Shown: one piece after another, positions 17,089-25,572 of the stretch
Position numbering within the stretch: the first letter of the stretch is position 1
Layout: every line of letters begins with the position of its first letter
Source of the DNA: Rhodospirillum centenum SW
GTDB taxonomy: Bacteria > Pseudomonadota > Alphaproteobacteria > Azospirillales > Azospirillaceae
Direction of reading: 5' to 3'
Assembly (NCBI RefSeq): GCF_000016185.1
Contig: NC_011420.2
Location: 2,252,501-2,316,500, forward strand
Length of the DNA stretch: 64,000 bases
Notes under the pieces: generated by a model
Seen by the model: the letters and a program-made list of their open reading frames with translations, nothing else
Told to the model about the DNA's origin: nothing
The model's database searches: none
Position numbers and translations under genes: made by a program

Positions 17089-18465
17089 TCAGACCCGGCC
17101 GGGCGCCAGCCCCAGCGCCGTCACCGCCCGCACGTCGGTCAGGTCGGCGCCGGTCAGGTCGGCGCCGACGAAGCTCGCCTCCGACAGGTCGGACCCGGCC
17201 AGCTTGGCATCCTGGAGCCGGGCATCCGTCAGGGTGGCGCCGGTCAGGACCGACTGGATCATGACGCAGCGGCGCAGGTCGGCCCCGGTCAGGTCCGCCT
17301 CGTCCAGGCGGATGCGGGTCAGGTTCGCGCTCCACAGCCGGCCGCTGCTGCTCTGGATGTGGACCGGCCCGATCTCCGCCTGCCGCAGCACGGCGCCCGT
17401 GGCGGTCGCCCGTTCCAGCGTGGCGCCGCGCAGGTCCGCCCCGGTCAGGTCGGCGCCGCGCAGGTCCGCCAGCGACAGGTCGGCCATGGCGAGCGACGCC
17501 CCGGCGAGGCTGGCCTTCCCCAGGCAGGCACAGTGCAGCAGAGCGGCGGACAGGTTGCTGCCGGACAGGTCGTAGCCGGAGAGGTCCAGGCCGGAGAAGT
17601 CGGCCCGCGCGCCTTCCTTCCCGCCGCTGTCCACCCAGGCCGCGTGCGAGGCGAGCGCCCCCGCCACGTCCAGCCCGATCTCGTCGGGCGTGCGGGCCAG
17701 GATGGCATCGTCCAGGTTGGCCGACCGCCGCGTCATCTCATCCATGATGACGCCCAGCATGATGGTGTTGGTGAAGCGGGTCTGGTTCAGCTCCGCCCCG
17801 GTCAGGACCGCCCCCGACAGCTTGGCGCCGCTGAGATTGGCTTCCCGCAGGTCGGCGCCCTGGAGATCGCAGCCGGTGAGGTTGGAGTTGGACAGGTTGG
17901 CGCGCACGAACTTGGTGCCGCGCATCACCGCGTCCGTCAGGTCCGTCTGGATGACGAAGGCGTTGGACACCCGCGCCCGCGACAGGTCCGCGGCCCGGAC
18001 CGTCGCCACCGACAGTTCGGAATGGACGGGGACCGCCTCGAACTCGTGCATGGCGATGTCGCCGTTCTTGCGCACATGCATGATGGTGCCGTCGCGCAGG
18101 TCGCTCTCGACCAGCACGGCCTCGCTCAGCACCGCGCCGCGCAGGCAGGCGCCGCGCATGTCCGCCCGGCGCAGGTCCGCCCGCTCCATCTGGGCGAGGC
18201 GCAGATCGGCGGCGTAGAGATTGGCGCCCGTCAGCACCGCCCCCGTGAGGCGCGTGCTGAACAGCTTCGCCCCCGACAGGTCGGCATCGCTGAGGTCGAA
18301 GCCGGAGAGGTCCAGATGCGACAGGTCCCGCAGCTTCAGGTTGGCGCGCACCCCGCCGGGCATCCGGCGCAGGAACGCCGTGTGCTTGCCGATGATGGCC
18401 TGCAACTCGGCCGGGCTGATCCGAACCCGCTCCGACCCGCCGTCCAGGCCAGCCTCAACCCCCAT
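17089..18465 (-). CDS. Pentapeptide-repeat protein
   Basis: This 458-residue protein is built largely of A(D/N)LXX-type pentapeptide repeats forming right-handed beta-helices in two blocks (about 55-130 and 165-445). The blocks are interrupted by a non-repeat segment (HVRKNGDIAMHEFEAVPVHSE) around residues 130-160 and another after MDEMTRRSANLDDAIL. The N-terminal helical part (ISPAELQAIIGKHTAFLRR) is not a repeat. The ATG at 18465 is preferred over the GTG-rich upstream extension because the residues before it look like random high-GC coding. Function is unknown. Some members mimic DNA or inhibit gyrase, but nothing here supports that role. Confidence 0.85.
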   Translation of the reverse strand: MGVEAGLDGGSERVRISPAELQAIIGKHTAFLRRMPGGVRANLKLRDLSHLDLSGFDLSDADLSGAKLFSTRLTGAVLTGANLYAADLRLAQMERADLRRADMRGACLRGAVLSEAVLVESDLRDGTIMHVRKNGDIAMHEFEAVPVHSELSVATVRAADLSRARVSNAFVIQTDLTDAVMRGTKFVRANLSNSNLTGCDLQGADLREANLSGAKLSGAVLTGAELNQTRFTNTIMLGVIMDEMTRRSANLDDAILARTPDEIGLDVAGALASHAAWVDSGGKEGARADFSGLDLSGYDLSGSNLSAALLHCACLGKASLAGASLAMADLSLADLRGADLTGADLRGATLERATATGAVLRQAEIGPVHIQSSSGRLWSANLTRIRLDEADLTGADLRRCVMIQSVLTGATLTDARLQDAKLAGSDLSEASFVGADLTGADLTDVRAVTALGLAPGRV

Positions 18466-18926
18466 TGCGCCGCCCCCACGTGCCCACACGAGACGATCAC
18501 GCCCCCGCGGTCCTGCACGCGCGGACCGGGACGCATACCCGACCGGGTGCCCCGGCACCCCGCCTGGACCCAGCCATACCAGGAGAGTTATAATAACCCC
18601 TTATCGATGCCCTCTGGATAAATTTTCCGCGAACGCGGCCTTGCGTCCCGGTCGGGTAGGGCCGGACGCCGCAGGGCAGCCTTTGTTGACAGGCGCCCTC
18701 GCCGGGGCTAAACAACGGTAACCGTCCAGGGGATGACCCCACGCGCCACGGCGCGCCGCCAGTCCGCGAGTTTCGCGCACTGGCGCTTTTCCGTTTGGCA
18801 CTTCCGTATCCGGGCGAGCCCGGATGCAGCGGCGCCGGAAGGCAAGGCTGGAATGCAAGGCGAGGCTGGAAGGCTCCGTGGGGGAGCGCACCGTGGACGG
18901 GACGGTGCTTCGAAGGGATCGGGTGC
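18466..18926. other. Divergent regulatory region between the pentapeptide gene and ffh
   Basis: This 461-base gap separates divergent genes. It contains a perfect TATAAT at 18589-18594 (plus strand, with TGGACC 18 bases upstream) in an AT-rich patch that could also serve the minus-strand gene, and a strong separate promoter at 18686-18714. I looked for an SRP RNA gene here, because ffh follows, and did not find the conserved SRP loop sequence. Confidence 0.5.
18686..18714 (+). promoter_or_regulatory. Sigma-70-type promoter of ffh
   Basis: A perfect TTGACA (18686-18691) is separated by exactly 17 bases from TAAACA (18709-18714). It would give a leader of about 205 bases before ffh. It is one of the best consensus matches in the window. 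Confidence 0.65.
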
Positions 18927-20285
18927 ATGTTCGAAGGATTGACCGGACGGCTTGGCGACATCTTCGACCGCCTGCGCAGGCGCGGGGCGTTGTCGGAGGA
19001 GGATGTCGGCGCCGCCCTGCGCGAGGTCCGCATCGCGCTGCTGGAGGCCGACGTGGCCCTGCCGGCGGTCAAGGCCTTCGTCGCCGGCGTCAAGGAGAAG
19101 GCGGTCGGGCAGGAGGTGCTGCGCGGCATCAACCCCGGCCACATGGTCATCAAGATCGTCCACGACCATCTGGTCGAGCTGCTGGGCGAGACGTCGGAGG
19201 AGATCAACCTCTCCGCCACCCCGCCGGTGCCGGTGCTGATGCTGGGCCTCCAGGGCTCGGGCAAGACGACGACCTCGGCCAAGATCGCCCTGCGCCTGAA
19301 GACGCGGGAGAAGAAGAAGGTCCTGCTGGCCTCGCTGGACACCCGGCGCCCGGCCGCGCAGGAACAGCTCAAGGTGCTGGCCGATCAGGTCGGTGTCGCC
19401 AGCCTGCCGATCATCCCCGGCCAGACGCCGGTGCAGATCGCCCGCCGCGCCATGGAGACGGGCCGGCTGGAAGGCTTCGACGTCGTCATGCTGGACACCG
19501 CCGGCCGGCTCGCCATCGACGACGAGCTGATGGCCGAGGTGGTGGAGATCCGCGACGCCACGAAGCCGGTGGAAAGCCTGCTGGTGGTGGACGCCATGAC
19601 CGGCCAGGACGCCGTCACCGTCGCCACCAACTTCAACGAGCGGGTCGGCATCACCGGCATCGTGATGACCCGCATCGACGGCGACGCCCGCGGCGGCGCC
19701 GCGCTGTCCATGCGCTACGTCACCGGCAAGCCGATCAAGCTGCTGGGCGTGGGCGAGAAGGTGGACGCGCTGGAGTCCTTCCACCCCGACCGCATCGCCG
19801 GCCGCATCCTGGGCATGGGCGACGTCGTCAGCCTGGTCGAGAAGGCGGCCGAGACGATCGACCGCGAGGAAGCGGAGAAGCTCGCCCGCAAGATGGAGAA
19901 GGGCGGCTTCGACCTCGACGACATGCTGTCCCACCTGCACCAGATCAAGCGGATGGGCGGCATGGGCGGCATGCTGGGCCTGCTCCCCGGCCTGGGCAAG
20001 GTCAAGGAGCAGATCAAGAACGCCAACCTGGACGAGACCGTGCTGAAGCGGCAGGAGGCGATCATCCTGTCGATGACCAAGCAGGAGCGGAAGAAGCCCG
20101 ACGTGCTGAACGCCTCGCGCCGCCGCCGCATCGCGCAGGGCTCCGGCACCACCGTCGCGGACGTGAACCGGCTGATCAAGCAGTACCAGGACATGTCCGA
20201 GATGATGAAGAAGATGAAGAAGCTGGGCCGCAAGGGCCTGATGCGGCAGGGCCTCTCGGCGCTGCTGCCGAAGGGCCGGCACTGA
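18927..20285 (+). CDS. ffh: Signal recognition particle protein Ffh
   Basis: Ffh binds signal sequences and SRP RNA and delivers ribosomes to FtsY. The 452-residue protein has the N domain (MFEGLTGRLGDIFDRLRRRG), the G domain with GLQGSGKTTTSAK, DTRRPAAQEQL, DTAGRLAID and TRIDGDARGGAAL, and a methionine-rich M domain from about residue 300 with the RNA-binding segment RRRRIAQGSGTTVADVNRL. MFEGLTGRL fixes the start at 18927. The genes downstream (GNAT, VOC, rpsP operon) are closely spaced and may be partly cotranscribed. Confidence 0.97.
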   Translation: MFEGLTGRLGDIFDRLRRRGALSEEDVGAALREVRIALLEADVALPAVKAFVAGVKEKAVGQEVLRGINPGHMVIKIVHDHLVELLGETSEEINLSATPPVPVLMLGLQGSGKTTTSAKIALRLKTREKKKVLLASLDTRRPAAQEQLKVLADQVGVASLPIIPGQTPVQIARRAMETGRLEGFDVVMLDTAGRLAIDDELMAEVVEIRDATKPVESLLVVDAMTGQDAVTVATNFNERVGITGIVMTRIDGDARGGAALSMRYVTGKPIKLLGVGEKVDALESFHPDRIAGRILGMGDVVSLVEKAAETIDREEAEKLARKMEKGGFDLDDMLSHLHQIKRMGGMGGMLGLLPGLGKVKEQIKNANLDETVLKRQEAIILSMTKQERKKPDVLNASRRRRIAQGSGTTVADVNRLIKQYQDMSEMMKKMKKLGRKGLMRQGLSALLPKGRH

Positions 20286-20289
20286 TCCC

Positions 20290-20877
20290 ATGGACTGCGC
20301 CCCCCTCCCCGCCCCGGCCGCACAGCAGGGCCCTGCGCACCGTCCCATCGGGACGGACCGGCTGGTGCTCCGCCCGCTGACGGTGGACGACGCCGAAGAC
20401 CTGTTCCCGGTCTTCAGCGACGGGGAGAGCATGCGCTTCTGGTCCTGCCTGCCCCACCGCGCCCCGCGGGAGACGCGCACCATGCTGGACGGCATGCTGG
20501 CGCGCGACGACGGCAGCTCGCGCATGTGGGCGGTCACGCTGGACGGGGGCCGCTGCCTGGGCTGGACCTCGCTCTACGGCGCCGACGGCCGGCTGGTCTG
20601 GCTGGGCTATATCCTGGCGCCGGAGGCGCGCGGCCGCGGCCTCGCCACGGAGGCGGTGGCGGCGACCCTGCGCTACGCCTTCGAGGAGTGGGACATGCAC
20701 CGGATCGAGGCGAACCTCGATCCCCGCAACGACCGCTCGGCCCGCCTGCTGGAACGGCTGGGTTTCTGCCGTGAAGGCGTGCGCCGGGAGGATTTCCTGA
20801 TCGGCGACCGCTACCACGACACCCTGATCTACGGCCTGCTGGCCGCCGAATGGCGCCAGAGCCGGGTGCCGGCGTGA
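20290..20877 (+). CDS. GNAT-family N-acetyltransferase (RimJ/RimL-like)
   Basis: This 195-residue protein has the RimJ/RimL fold: TDRLVLRPLTVDDAEDLF at the start, acetyl-CoA binding motif LAPEARGRGLATEAV, and the terminal DPRNDRSARLLERLGFCREGVRRE. It begins five bases after the ffh stop, so it is probably translated from the same mRNA. The substrate could be a ribosomal protein N-terminus, an antibiotic or a small amine. The neighbourhood of translation genes favours a protein target, but that is inference. Confidence 0.85.
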   Translation: MDCAPLPAPAAQQGPAHRPIGTDRLVLRPLTVDDAEDLFPVFSDGESMRFWSCLPHRAPRETRTMLDGMLARDDGSSRMWAVTLDGGRCLGWTSLYGADGRLVWLGYILAPEARGRGLATEAVAATLRYAFEEWDMHRIEANLDPRNDRSARLLERLGFCREGVRREDFLIGDRYHDTLIYGLLAAEWRQSRVPA

Positions 20878-20891
20878 GGGAGACGACGACC

Positions 20892-21293
20892 ATGCTCGAC
20901 CATGTCTCGATCCCCGTCGCCGACCTCGGGCGCGCGATCCGGTTCTACGATCCGGTGCTCGGGGCACTCGGCTACCGGCGACAGATGGAATCCCCCCAGG
21001 GTGTGGGGTACGGCCAGGCGGGCAAGCCCTGGTTCTGGATCGGCCGGCCGTCGGACTTCGGCGGCTGCATCGGTCCGCTGACCGGCTTCCACCTGGCCTT
21101 CGCAGCCCCGGACCGCGCCGCGGTCGATGCTTTCCACGCCGCGGCCCTGGCCGCCGGCGGGCGCGACAACGGCGGGCCCGGCCTGCGGCTGCATTACCAC
21201 CCGTCCTACTACGCCGCCTTTGTGTTCGACCCGGACGGACACAGGATCGAAGCGGTTTGTCATCGTCCGGAACCTGCCTCTGAAGGAAACTGA
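20892..21293 (+). CDS. VOC-superfamily (glyoxalase-like) protein
   Basis: This 133-residue single VOC domain starts with [28 protein letters not shown] and ends with [16 protein letters not shown]. The usual metal ligands are present as His4 near the start and Glu in the final RIEAV strand. The ATG at 20892 matches the family N-terminus; the in-frame start at 20850 lies inside the upstream gene. It sits between the acetyltransferase and rpsP, with five bases to rpsP. The substrate is unknown. Confidence 0.8.
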   Translation: MLDHVSIPVADLGRAIRFYDPVLGALGYRRQMESPQGVGYGQAGKPWFWIGRPSDFGGCIGPLTGFHLAFAAPDRAAVDAFHAAALAAGGRDNGGPGLRLHYHPSYYAAFVFDPDGHRIEAVCHRPEPASEGN

Positions 21294-21298
21294 GTCCC

Positions 21299-21628
21299 AT
21301 GTCCGTCAAGATCCGCCTGTCCCGCGGCGGCGCCAAGAAGCGCCCGTTCTACTCCATCGTCGTCGCCAACAGCCGCGCCCCGCGCGACGGCGATTTCATC
21401 GAGAAGGTCGGCACCTACAACCCGATGGTCCCGCACGACCATCCGGAGCGCGTGGTGCTCCAGGAAGACCGGATCAAGGAGTGGCTGGCCAAGGGTGCCC
21501 AGCCGACCGACCGCGTCGCCCGCTTCCTGGGCAAGGCGAACCTGATCCCGATGCCCGCCCTGCGGGAGACCCCGAAGAAGTCCGCTCCGAAGGCGAAGGC
21601 CCAGGAGCGCGCGAAGGCCGCCGGCTGA
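21299..21628 (+). CDS. rpsP: 30S ribosomal protein S16
   Basis: S16 is a 30S assembly protein. [31 protein letters not shown] is diagnostic. At 109 residues it carries an alpha-type extension ending in a lysine- and alanine-rich tail. It is the first gene of rpsP-rimM-trmD-rplS. Confidence 0.98.
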   Translation: MSVKIRLSRGGAKKRPFYSIVVANSRAPRDGDFIEKVGTYNPMVPHDHPERVVLQEDRIKEWLAKGAQPTDRVARFLGKANLIPMPALRETPKKSAPKAKAQERAKAAG

Positions 21629-21643
21629 TCCAGCCGACCCTTT

Positions 21644-21703
21644 CCGGGCCGACGGCCCGGCGGGACGTGGGACCGGGGGAGGGCGGCACGGGCCGCCCTC
21701 CCC
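21644..21703 (+). terminator. Two intergenic hairpins between rpsP and rimM
   Basis: The first stem pairs CCGGGCC (21644-21650) with GGCCCGG (21654-21660). The second is an 11-bp stem (21676-21686 with 21693-21703). Neither is followed by a T-run. They may attenuate transcription or protect the rpsP part of the mRNA, so that S16 is made in excess of RimM and TrmD. Confidence 0.5.
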
Positions 21704-21754
21704 GCCCCGCCGGCCGGGGCCGTGCCGCGCCGTGCCCAGACGGAATTCTGATCC

Positions 21755-22360
21755 ATGACCACCCGCATCGTCGTCGCCCAGATCCTCGGCGCCCATGGCG
21801 TCCACGGCCGGGTGAAGCTGAAGAGCTTCACCGCGGACGAGACGGCCGTGTTCGGCTATGCCCCGCTGACGGACGAGTCCGGACGGCGGGAGTTCAAGCT
21901 GCGCCGCACCGGCACCGGCAAGGACCACTTCCTGGCGGAAGTGGACGGCATCACCGGCAAGGAGGCCGCCGACGCCCTGCGCGGCACCCGCCTCTACATT
22001 GAGCGTGACCGCCTGCCCGCGCCGGAGGACGAGGACGAGTTCTACCATGCCGACCTGATCGGCCTGGACACCGTGACCGCCGACGACCAGCCCTTCGGCA
22101 CCATCAAGGCGATCTACGACTTCGGCGCCGGCGACATGCTGGAGATCCGGCACGTCTCCGAGAAGACGGTCTTCCTGCCCTTCACGAAGGCCTGCGTGCC
22201 CGTGATCGAGATCGCGGCCGGCCGCGTCGTGGTCGAACCGCCGGCCAACTTCTTCGCCCCGGCCGGGCCGCAGCCCGCGGAGGGCGAGGAGATGCCCGAC
22301 GGCGCCCTGGAGGCGCTGGAGGGCGAAGAGGCGGGCGCAGGGACGGCGCCGCAGCCGTGA
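21755..22360 (+). CDS. rimM: 16S rRNA processing protein RimM
   Basis: RimM helps maturation of the 30S head and binds S19. The 201-residue protein has the N-terminal beta-barrel ([21 protein letters not shown]) and the C-terminal PRC-barrel ([40 protein letters not shown]). A 35-residue acidic tail follows the PRC-barrel. The last codons overlap the trmD start. Confidence 0.96.
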   Translation: MTTRIVVAQILGAHGVHGRVKLKSFTADETAVFGYAPLTDESGRREFKLRRTGTGKDHFLAEVDGITGKEAADALRGTRLYIERDRLPAPEDEDEFYHADLIGLDTVTADDQPFGTIKAIYDFGAGDMLEIRHVSEKTVFLPFTKACVPVIEIAAGRVVVEPPANFFAPAGPQPAEGEEMPDGALEALEGEEAGAGTAPQP

Positions 22361-23295
22361 CCAGCGATCCGCCGCCCCCGGCCGTCCCGATGGCGCCCTG
22401 GCGGGTGACCGTGCTGACCCTGTTCCCGGAGATGTTCCCCGGGCCGCTGGGCCACAGCCTCGCGGGGAAGGCGCTGGAAAACGGCATCTGGTCGCTGGAA
22501 ACGGTGGACATCCGTGCCTTCGCGCGCGATAAGCATCGCTCCGTGGACGACACCCCGTTCGGCGGCGGCCCCGGCATGGTCATGCGGCCCGACGTCCTGG
22601 ACGCGGCGCTGACCGACATCCGGGAACGGCGCCTCCGGTCGCTGTCCGGCACCCCTGTCGAGGGGGCTGCCGGGGAGCAGGGCCAGGGGGAGACGGGTCT
22701 GGAGTTACGGGGCCCGGAAGAACGGGGCCCGGAAGAACGGGGCCGGTCGATCTACCTCAGCCCACGCGGCCGTGTGCTGACCCAGGACATGGTGCGGGAC
22801 CTTGCCCGCGCTCCCTGGGTGACACTGTTGTGCGGCCGCTACGAGGGGGTGGACGAGCGCGTCCTGGAGGAACATTCCCTGGAGGAGGTCTCCCTGGGGG
22901 ATTTCGTGCTGTCCGGCGGCGAGCCGGCGGCGCTCTGCCTGATCGACGCCGTGGTCCGGCTGCTGCCGGGGGTCATGGGCAACGTCGAGACGGCGGGGGA
23001 AGAGAGCTTCGAGCGGGGACTCCTGGAGTACCCGCACTATACGCGGCCCGCTCTCTGGAAGGGTCGTGTGGTGCCGGAGGTTCTGCTTTCCGGTCACCAT
23101 GAGAAGGTCCGGGCCTGGCGGCTGGACCAGGCGGAGAGGATCACGGCGGAGCGACGCCCCGACCTGTGGTCCAGCTACCTGGACAGCCGACCGGCCCCAA
23201 AGGTGAAACAACGCCGACACCGGAAACGGGAAGCGGCACAGCCAACCAATGTCGCCGACCACCAGGAGCGTGGCGCCGACAGCATCGAAGGATAG
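22357..23295 (+). CDS. trmD: tRNA (guanine-N1-)-methyltransferase TrmD, with a linker insertion
   Basis: TrmD makes m1G37 in tRNAs and prevents frameshifting. The SPOUT knot motifs [24 protein letters not shown] and [13 protein letters not shown] are intact, as is RPALWKG. The likely start is a GTG at 22357 overlapping the rimM stop (GTGA); the ATG at 22390 ([14 protein letters not shown]) would be closer to the standard N-terminus. Residues 94-130 form an extra low-complexity segment before the knot, encoded in part by an exact 15-bp tandem duplication (22711-22740). It has 312 residues against about 240-250 in typical relatives. Confidence 0.94.
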   Translation: MTSDPPPPAVPMAPWRVTVLTLFPEMFPGPLGHSLAGKALENGIWSLETVDIRAFARDKHRSVDDTPFGGGPGMVMRPDVLDAALTDIRERRLRSLSGTPVEGAAGEQGQGETGLELRGPEERGPEERGRSIYLSPRGRVLTQDMVRDLARAPWVTLLCGRYEGVDERVLEEHSLEEVSLGDFVLSGGEPAALCLIDAVVRLLPGVMGNVETAGEESFERGLLEYPHYTRPALWKGRVVPEVLLSGHHEKVRAWRLDQAERITAERRPDLWSSYLDSRPAPKVKQRRHRKREAAQPTNVADHQERGADSIEG

Positions 23296-23301
23296 AGTGC
23301 G

Positions 23302-23700
23302 ATGAACATCCTCCAGCAGCTTGAGCAGGAGCAGGTCGCCAAGCTCACCGCCGGCAAGACCATTCCGGCCTTCTCCCCGGGCGACACCGTCCGCGTGAAC
23401 GTGAAGGTCGTCGAAGGCACCCGCGAGCGCGTGCAGGCCTATGAGGGCGTCGTGATCGCCCGCAAGAATGCCGGCCTGAACAGCTCCTTCACCGTCCGCA
23501 AGATCTCCTACGGCGAAGGCGTGGAGCGCGTGTTCCCGCTGTACAGCCCGCGCATCGACTCCGTCGAGCTGGTCCGCAAGGGCGATGTCCGCCGCGCCAA
23601 GCTCTATTACCTGCGCGGCCGCACCGGCAAGTCCGCCCGCATCGCCGAGCGCACCACCGGCCACGGCATCACCAAGAAGGACACCGGCAGCGAGGGCTGA
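23302..23700 (+). CDS. rplS: 50S ribosomal protein L19
   Basis: L19 lies at the 30S-50S interface. [31 protein letters not shown] and [17 protein letters not shown] are diagnostic. At 132 residues it is normal. It closes the rpsP-rimM-trmD-rplS operon and is followed by a strong terminator. Confidence 0.98.
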   Translation: MNILQQLEQEQVAKLTAGKTIPAFSPGDTVRVNVKVVEGTRERVQAYEGVVIARKNAGLNSSFTVRKISYGEGVERVFPLYSPRIDSVELVRKGDVRRAKLYYLRGRTGKSARIAERTTGHGITKKDTGSEG

Positions 23701-23733
23701 TCCCTCCCCGTTCCTTCCGGGACCGAGAATCGG

Positions 23734-23767
23734 AACGCCCGCCGGGACCCATCCCGGCGGGCGTTTC
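23734..23767 (+). terminator. Intrinsic terminator of the rpsP-rplS operon
   Basis: A perfect 14-bp stem (23734-23747 with 23752-23765) closes a CCCA loop and ends in TTT. It is one of the longest perfect stems in the window. Confidence 0.85.
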
Positions 23768-23791
23768 CGCATTCCGGTCCCGCTTTCCGCT

Positions 23792-23813
23792 TTACATCCG
23801 ACATCGGATGTAA
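23792..23813 (+). promoter_or_regulatory. Perfect palindromic operator before the ABC-F gene
   Basis: Two perfect 10-base arms, TTACATCCGA (23792-23801) and TCGGATGTAA (23804-23813), are separated by two bases. The right arm contains TGTAAT (23809-23814), a possible -10 element, so binding here would block the promoter. The symmetry and length are typical of TetR-family operators. No regulator gene is adjacent. Confidence 0.6.
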
Positions 23814-23907
23814 TTCAATGGACCTCCCTTTCCGCCGGAGCCCGCACGCCATGGATCACGCTCTCTTCCGCTGACCGCCTTCCCGCGATCCCGGACGGAG
23901 CCTGTCC

Positions 23908-25572
23908 ATGCCTGCCCCCGGCCCTGTGGCCGCCCGCCTCGTGGCGGAACATGTCGATTTCGCCTTCTCCCCCGACCGCCCCCTTTTCAGCGGCCTGTCC
24001 CTCAGCCTCGGTGCGGAGCGCGTCGGGCTCGTCGGCGCTAACGGGACGGGCAAGAGCACGCTGCTGCGCCTGTTGCGGGGTGAGCTGCGGCCCACGGCCG
24101 GCGGCATCGGCCGGCATGGCCGGTTACTGTACCTGGCCCAGCGGCCCGATCCCGACGCTACCGTGGCGGAGGCGCTGGGCGTCGCCGGACGGCTGGCCGC
24201 CCTGTCCCGGATCGAGGCCGGCGGAACGGACCCGGCCGACTTCGAAACGGTCGGCACGGACGGCTGGGACCTGCCGTCGCGGATGCGGGAGGCGCTGACC
24301 CGGGCCGGGGTGCCCGGCCTGGAGGCGGGGCGCCGCCTCGGCAGCCTGAGCGGCGGACAGGCGACGCGGGTGCGGCTGGCCCGGATCGGGCTGGAAGCGC
24401 CGGACCTGCTGCTCCTGGACGAACCGAGCAACGACCTGGACGCCGACGGCCGCTCGGCGCTGTACGATCTGGTGCGCGGCTGGTCGGGCGGTCTTCTGGT
24501 GGTCAGCCATGACCGGACCCTGCTGGCGCTGATGGACCGTATCCTGGAGCTGTCGTCCCTGGGGCTGCGCAGCTATGGCGGCAATCACGCCGCCTACCGG
24601 GCGGCCAAGGCGGCGGAGGTCGCGGTGGCCGAGCGGCGCCTGTCCGATGCGGAGAAGGAGGCGGGGCGGACCGCCCGCGCGGCCCAGGAGGCGCGGGAGC
24701 GCGCCGCCCGCCGCGCCCGGACCGGAAAGGCCCGGGCGGACGGTTCCCAGGCGCCGATGGAACTGGCGAAGATGCGCCGGGACGCCGATGCCAGCCACAG
24801 CCGACGCCAGCGTCTGGCCGACCGTCAGGCGGCCGACACGGCGGAGGCGCTGGACGCCGCCCGGGCGGATCTGGAGCGCCGCCGGACGCTGGCCTTGACC
24901 CTGCCCCCCACCGGCCTGCCGGCGGGCAAGCTGGTGCTGCGGCTGGAGGAGGTCCGGGCCGGCTGGAGCGGCCGGCCGGTGCTGCGGGGCGTGTCGCTGA
25001 CCCTGACGGGGCCGGAGCGGGTGGCGGTGACCGGCCCCAACGGCGCCGGCAAGAGCACGCTGCTGGCCGTGGCCGCCGGCCGGCTGTCACCGCAGGGGGG
25101 AACGGTGCAGCGGGGCGTGGCGGACATCGCCCTGCTGGACCAGCGGCTCGGCGACCTGCGCAGCGGGGAGACCGTGTTGCAGGCGTTCCGCCGCCTGAAC
25201 CCGGACCTGACGGAGCACGAGGCCCGGGCCGCGCTGGCCACGTTCCAGTTCCGGAACGATGCCGCCCTGGCGCTGGTGGAGGACCTTTCCGGCGGACAGC
25301 GGCTGCGGGCGGCGCTGGCCGCCGTGCTGGGCGCCCGTCATCCGCCGCGCCTCCTGCTGCTGGACGAGCCCACGAACCACCTGGACCTGGAGAGCCTGGA
25401 CGCCCTGGAACAGGCCCTGCGCGGCTATGACGGTGCCTTGCTGGTCGTCAGCCACGACGCGGAGTTTCTGCGCGCCATCGGCACGACGCGGGAACTGCGT
25501 CTGCCGCCCCCTATTCCACCCGCAGATAGCGGGTCAGGTGCAGGTTGCGGAGATTGTCCTCCCAGCCCTTGA
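23908..25572 (+). CDS. ABC-F family ATPase (ribosome-associated type)
   Basis: This is a soluble protein of 554 residues with two ABC domains and no membrane segments. It has two Walker A motifs (GANGTGKSTLL, GPNGAGKSTLL), two signature motifs (LSGGQATRVRLA, LSGGQRLRAALA) and two Walker B motifs (LLLLDEPSNDLD, LLLLDEPTNHLD). A charged helical linker (about 235-330) joins the domains, as in ABC-F proteins that act at the ribosomal E site. It could be a housekeeping factor or confer antibiotic tolerance. The conserved part ends near 25501 (RELRL); the last 23 residues are read through the antisense of the neighbouring binding-protein gene, giving a 62-base convergent overlap. Confidence 0.88.
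   Translation: MPAPGPVAARLVAEHVDFAFSPDRPLFSGLSLSLGAERVGLVGANGTGKSTLLRLLRGELRPTAGGIGRHGRLLYLAQRPDPDATVAEALGVAGRLAALSRIEAGGTDPADFETVGTDGWDLPSRMREALTRAGVPGLEAGRRLGSLSGGQATRVRLARIGLEAPDLLLLDEPSNDLDADGRSALYDLVRGWSGGLLVVSHDRTLLALMDRILELSSLGLRSYGGNHAAYRAAKAAEVAVAERRLSDAEKEAGRTARAAQEARERAARRARTGKARADGSQAPMELAKMRRDADASHSRRQRLADRQAADTAEALDAARADLERRRTLALTLPPTGLPAGKLVLRLEEVRAGWSGRPVLRGVSLTLTGPERVAVTGPNGAGKSTLLAVAAGRLSPQGGTVQRGVADIALLDQRLGDLRSGETVLQAFRRLNPDLTEHEARAALATFQFRNDAALALVEDLSGGQRLRAALAAVLGARHPPRLLLLDEPTNHLDLESLDALEQALRGYDGALLVVSHDAEFLRAIGTTRELRLPPPIPPADSGSGAGCGDCPPSP

Noticed and set aside
18466-18926. SRP RNA gene next to ffh
   Set aside because: The conserved SRP tetraloop and flanking sequence could not be found.
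18733-18942. Possible 69-residue leader peptide before ffh
   Set aside because: No usable ribosome site, overlaps ffh in another frame, and composition is that of random high-GC DNA.
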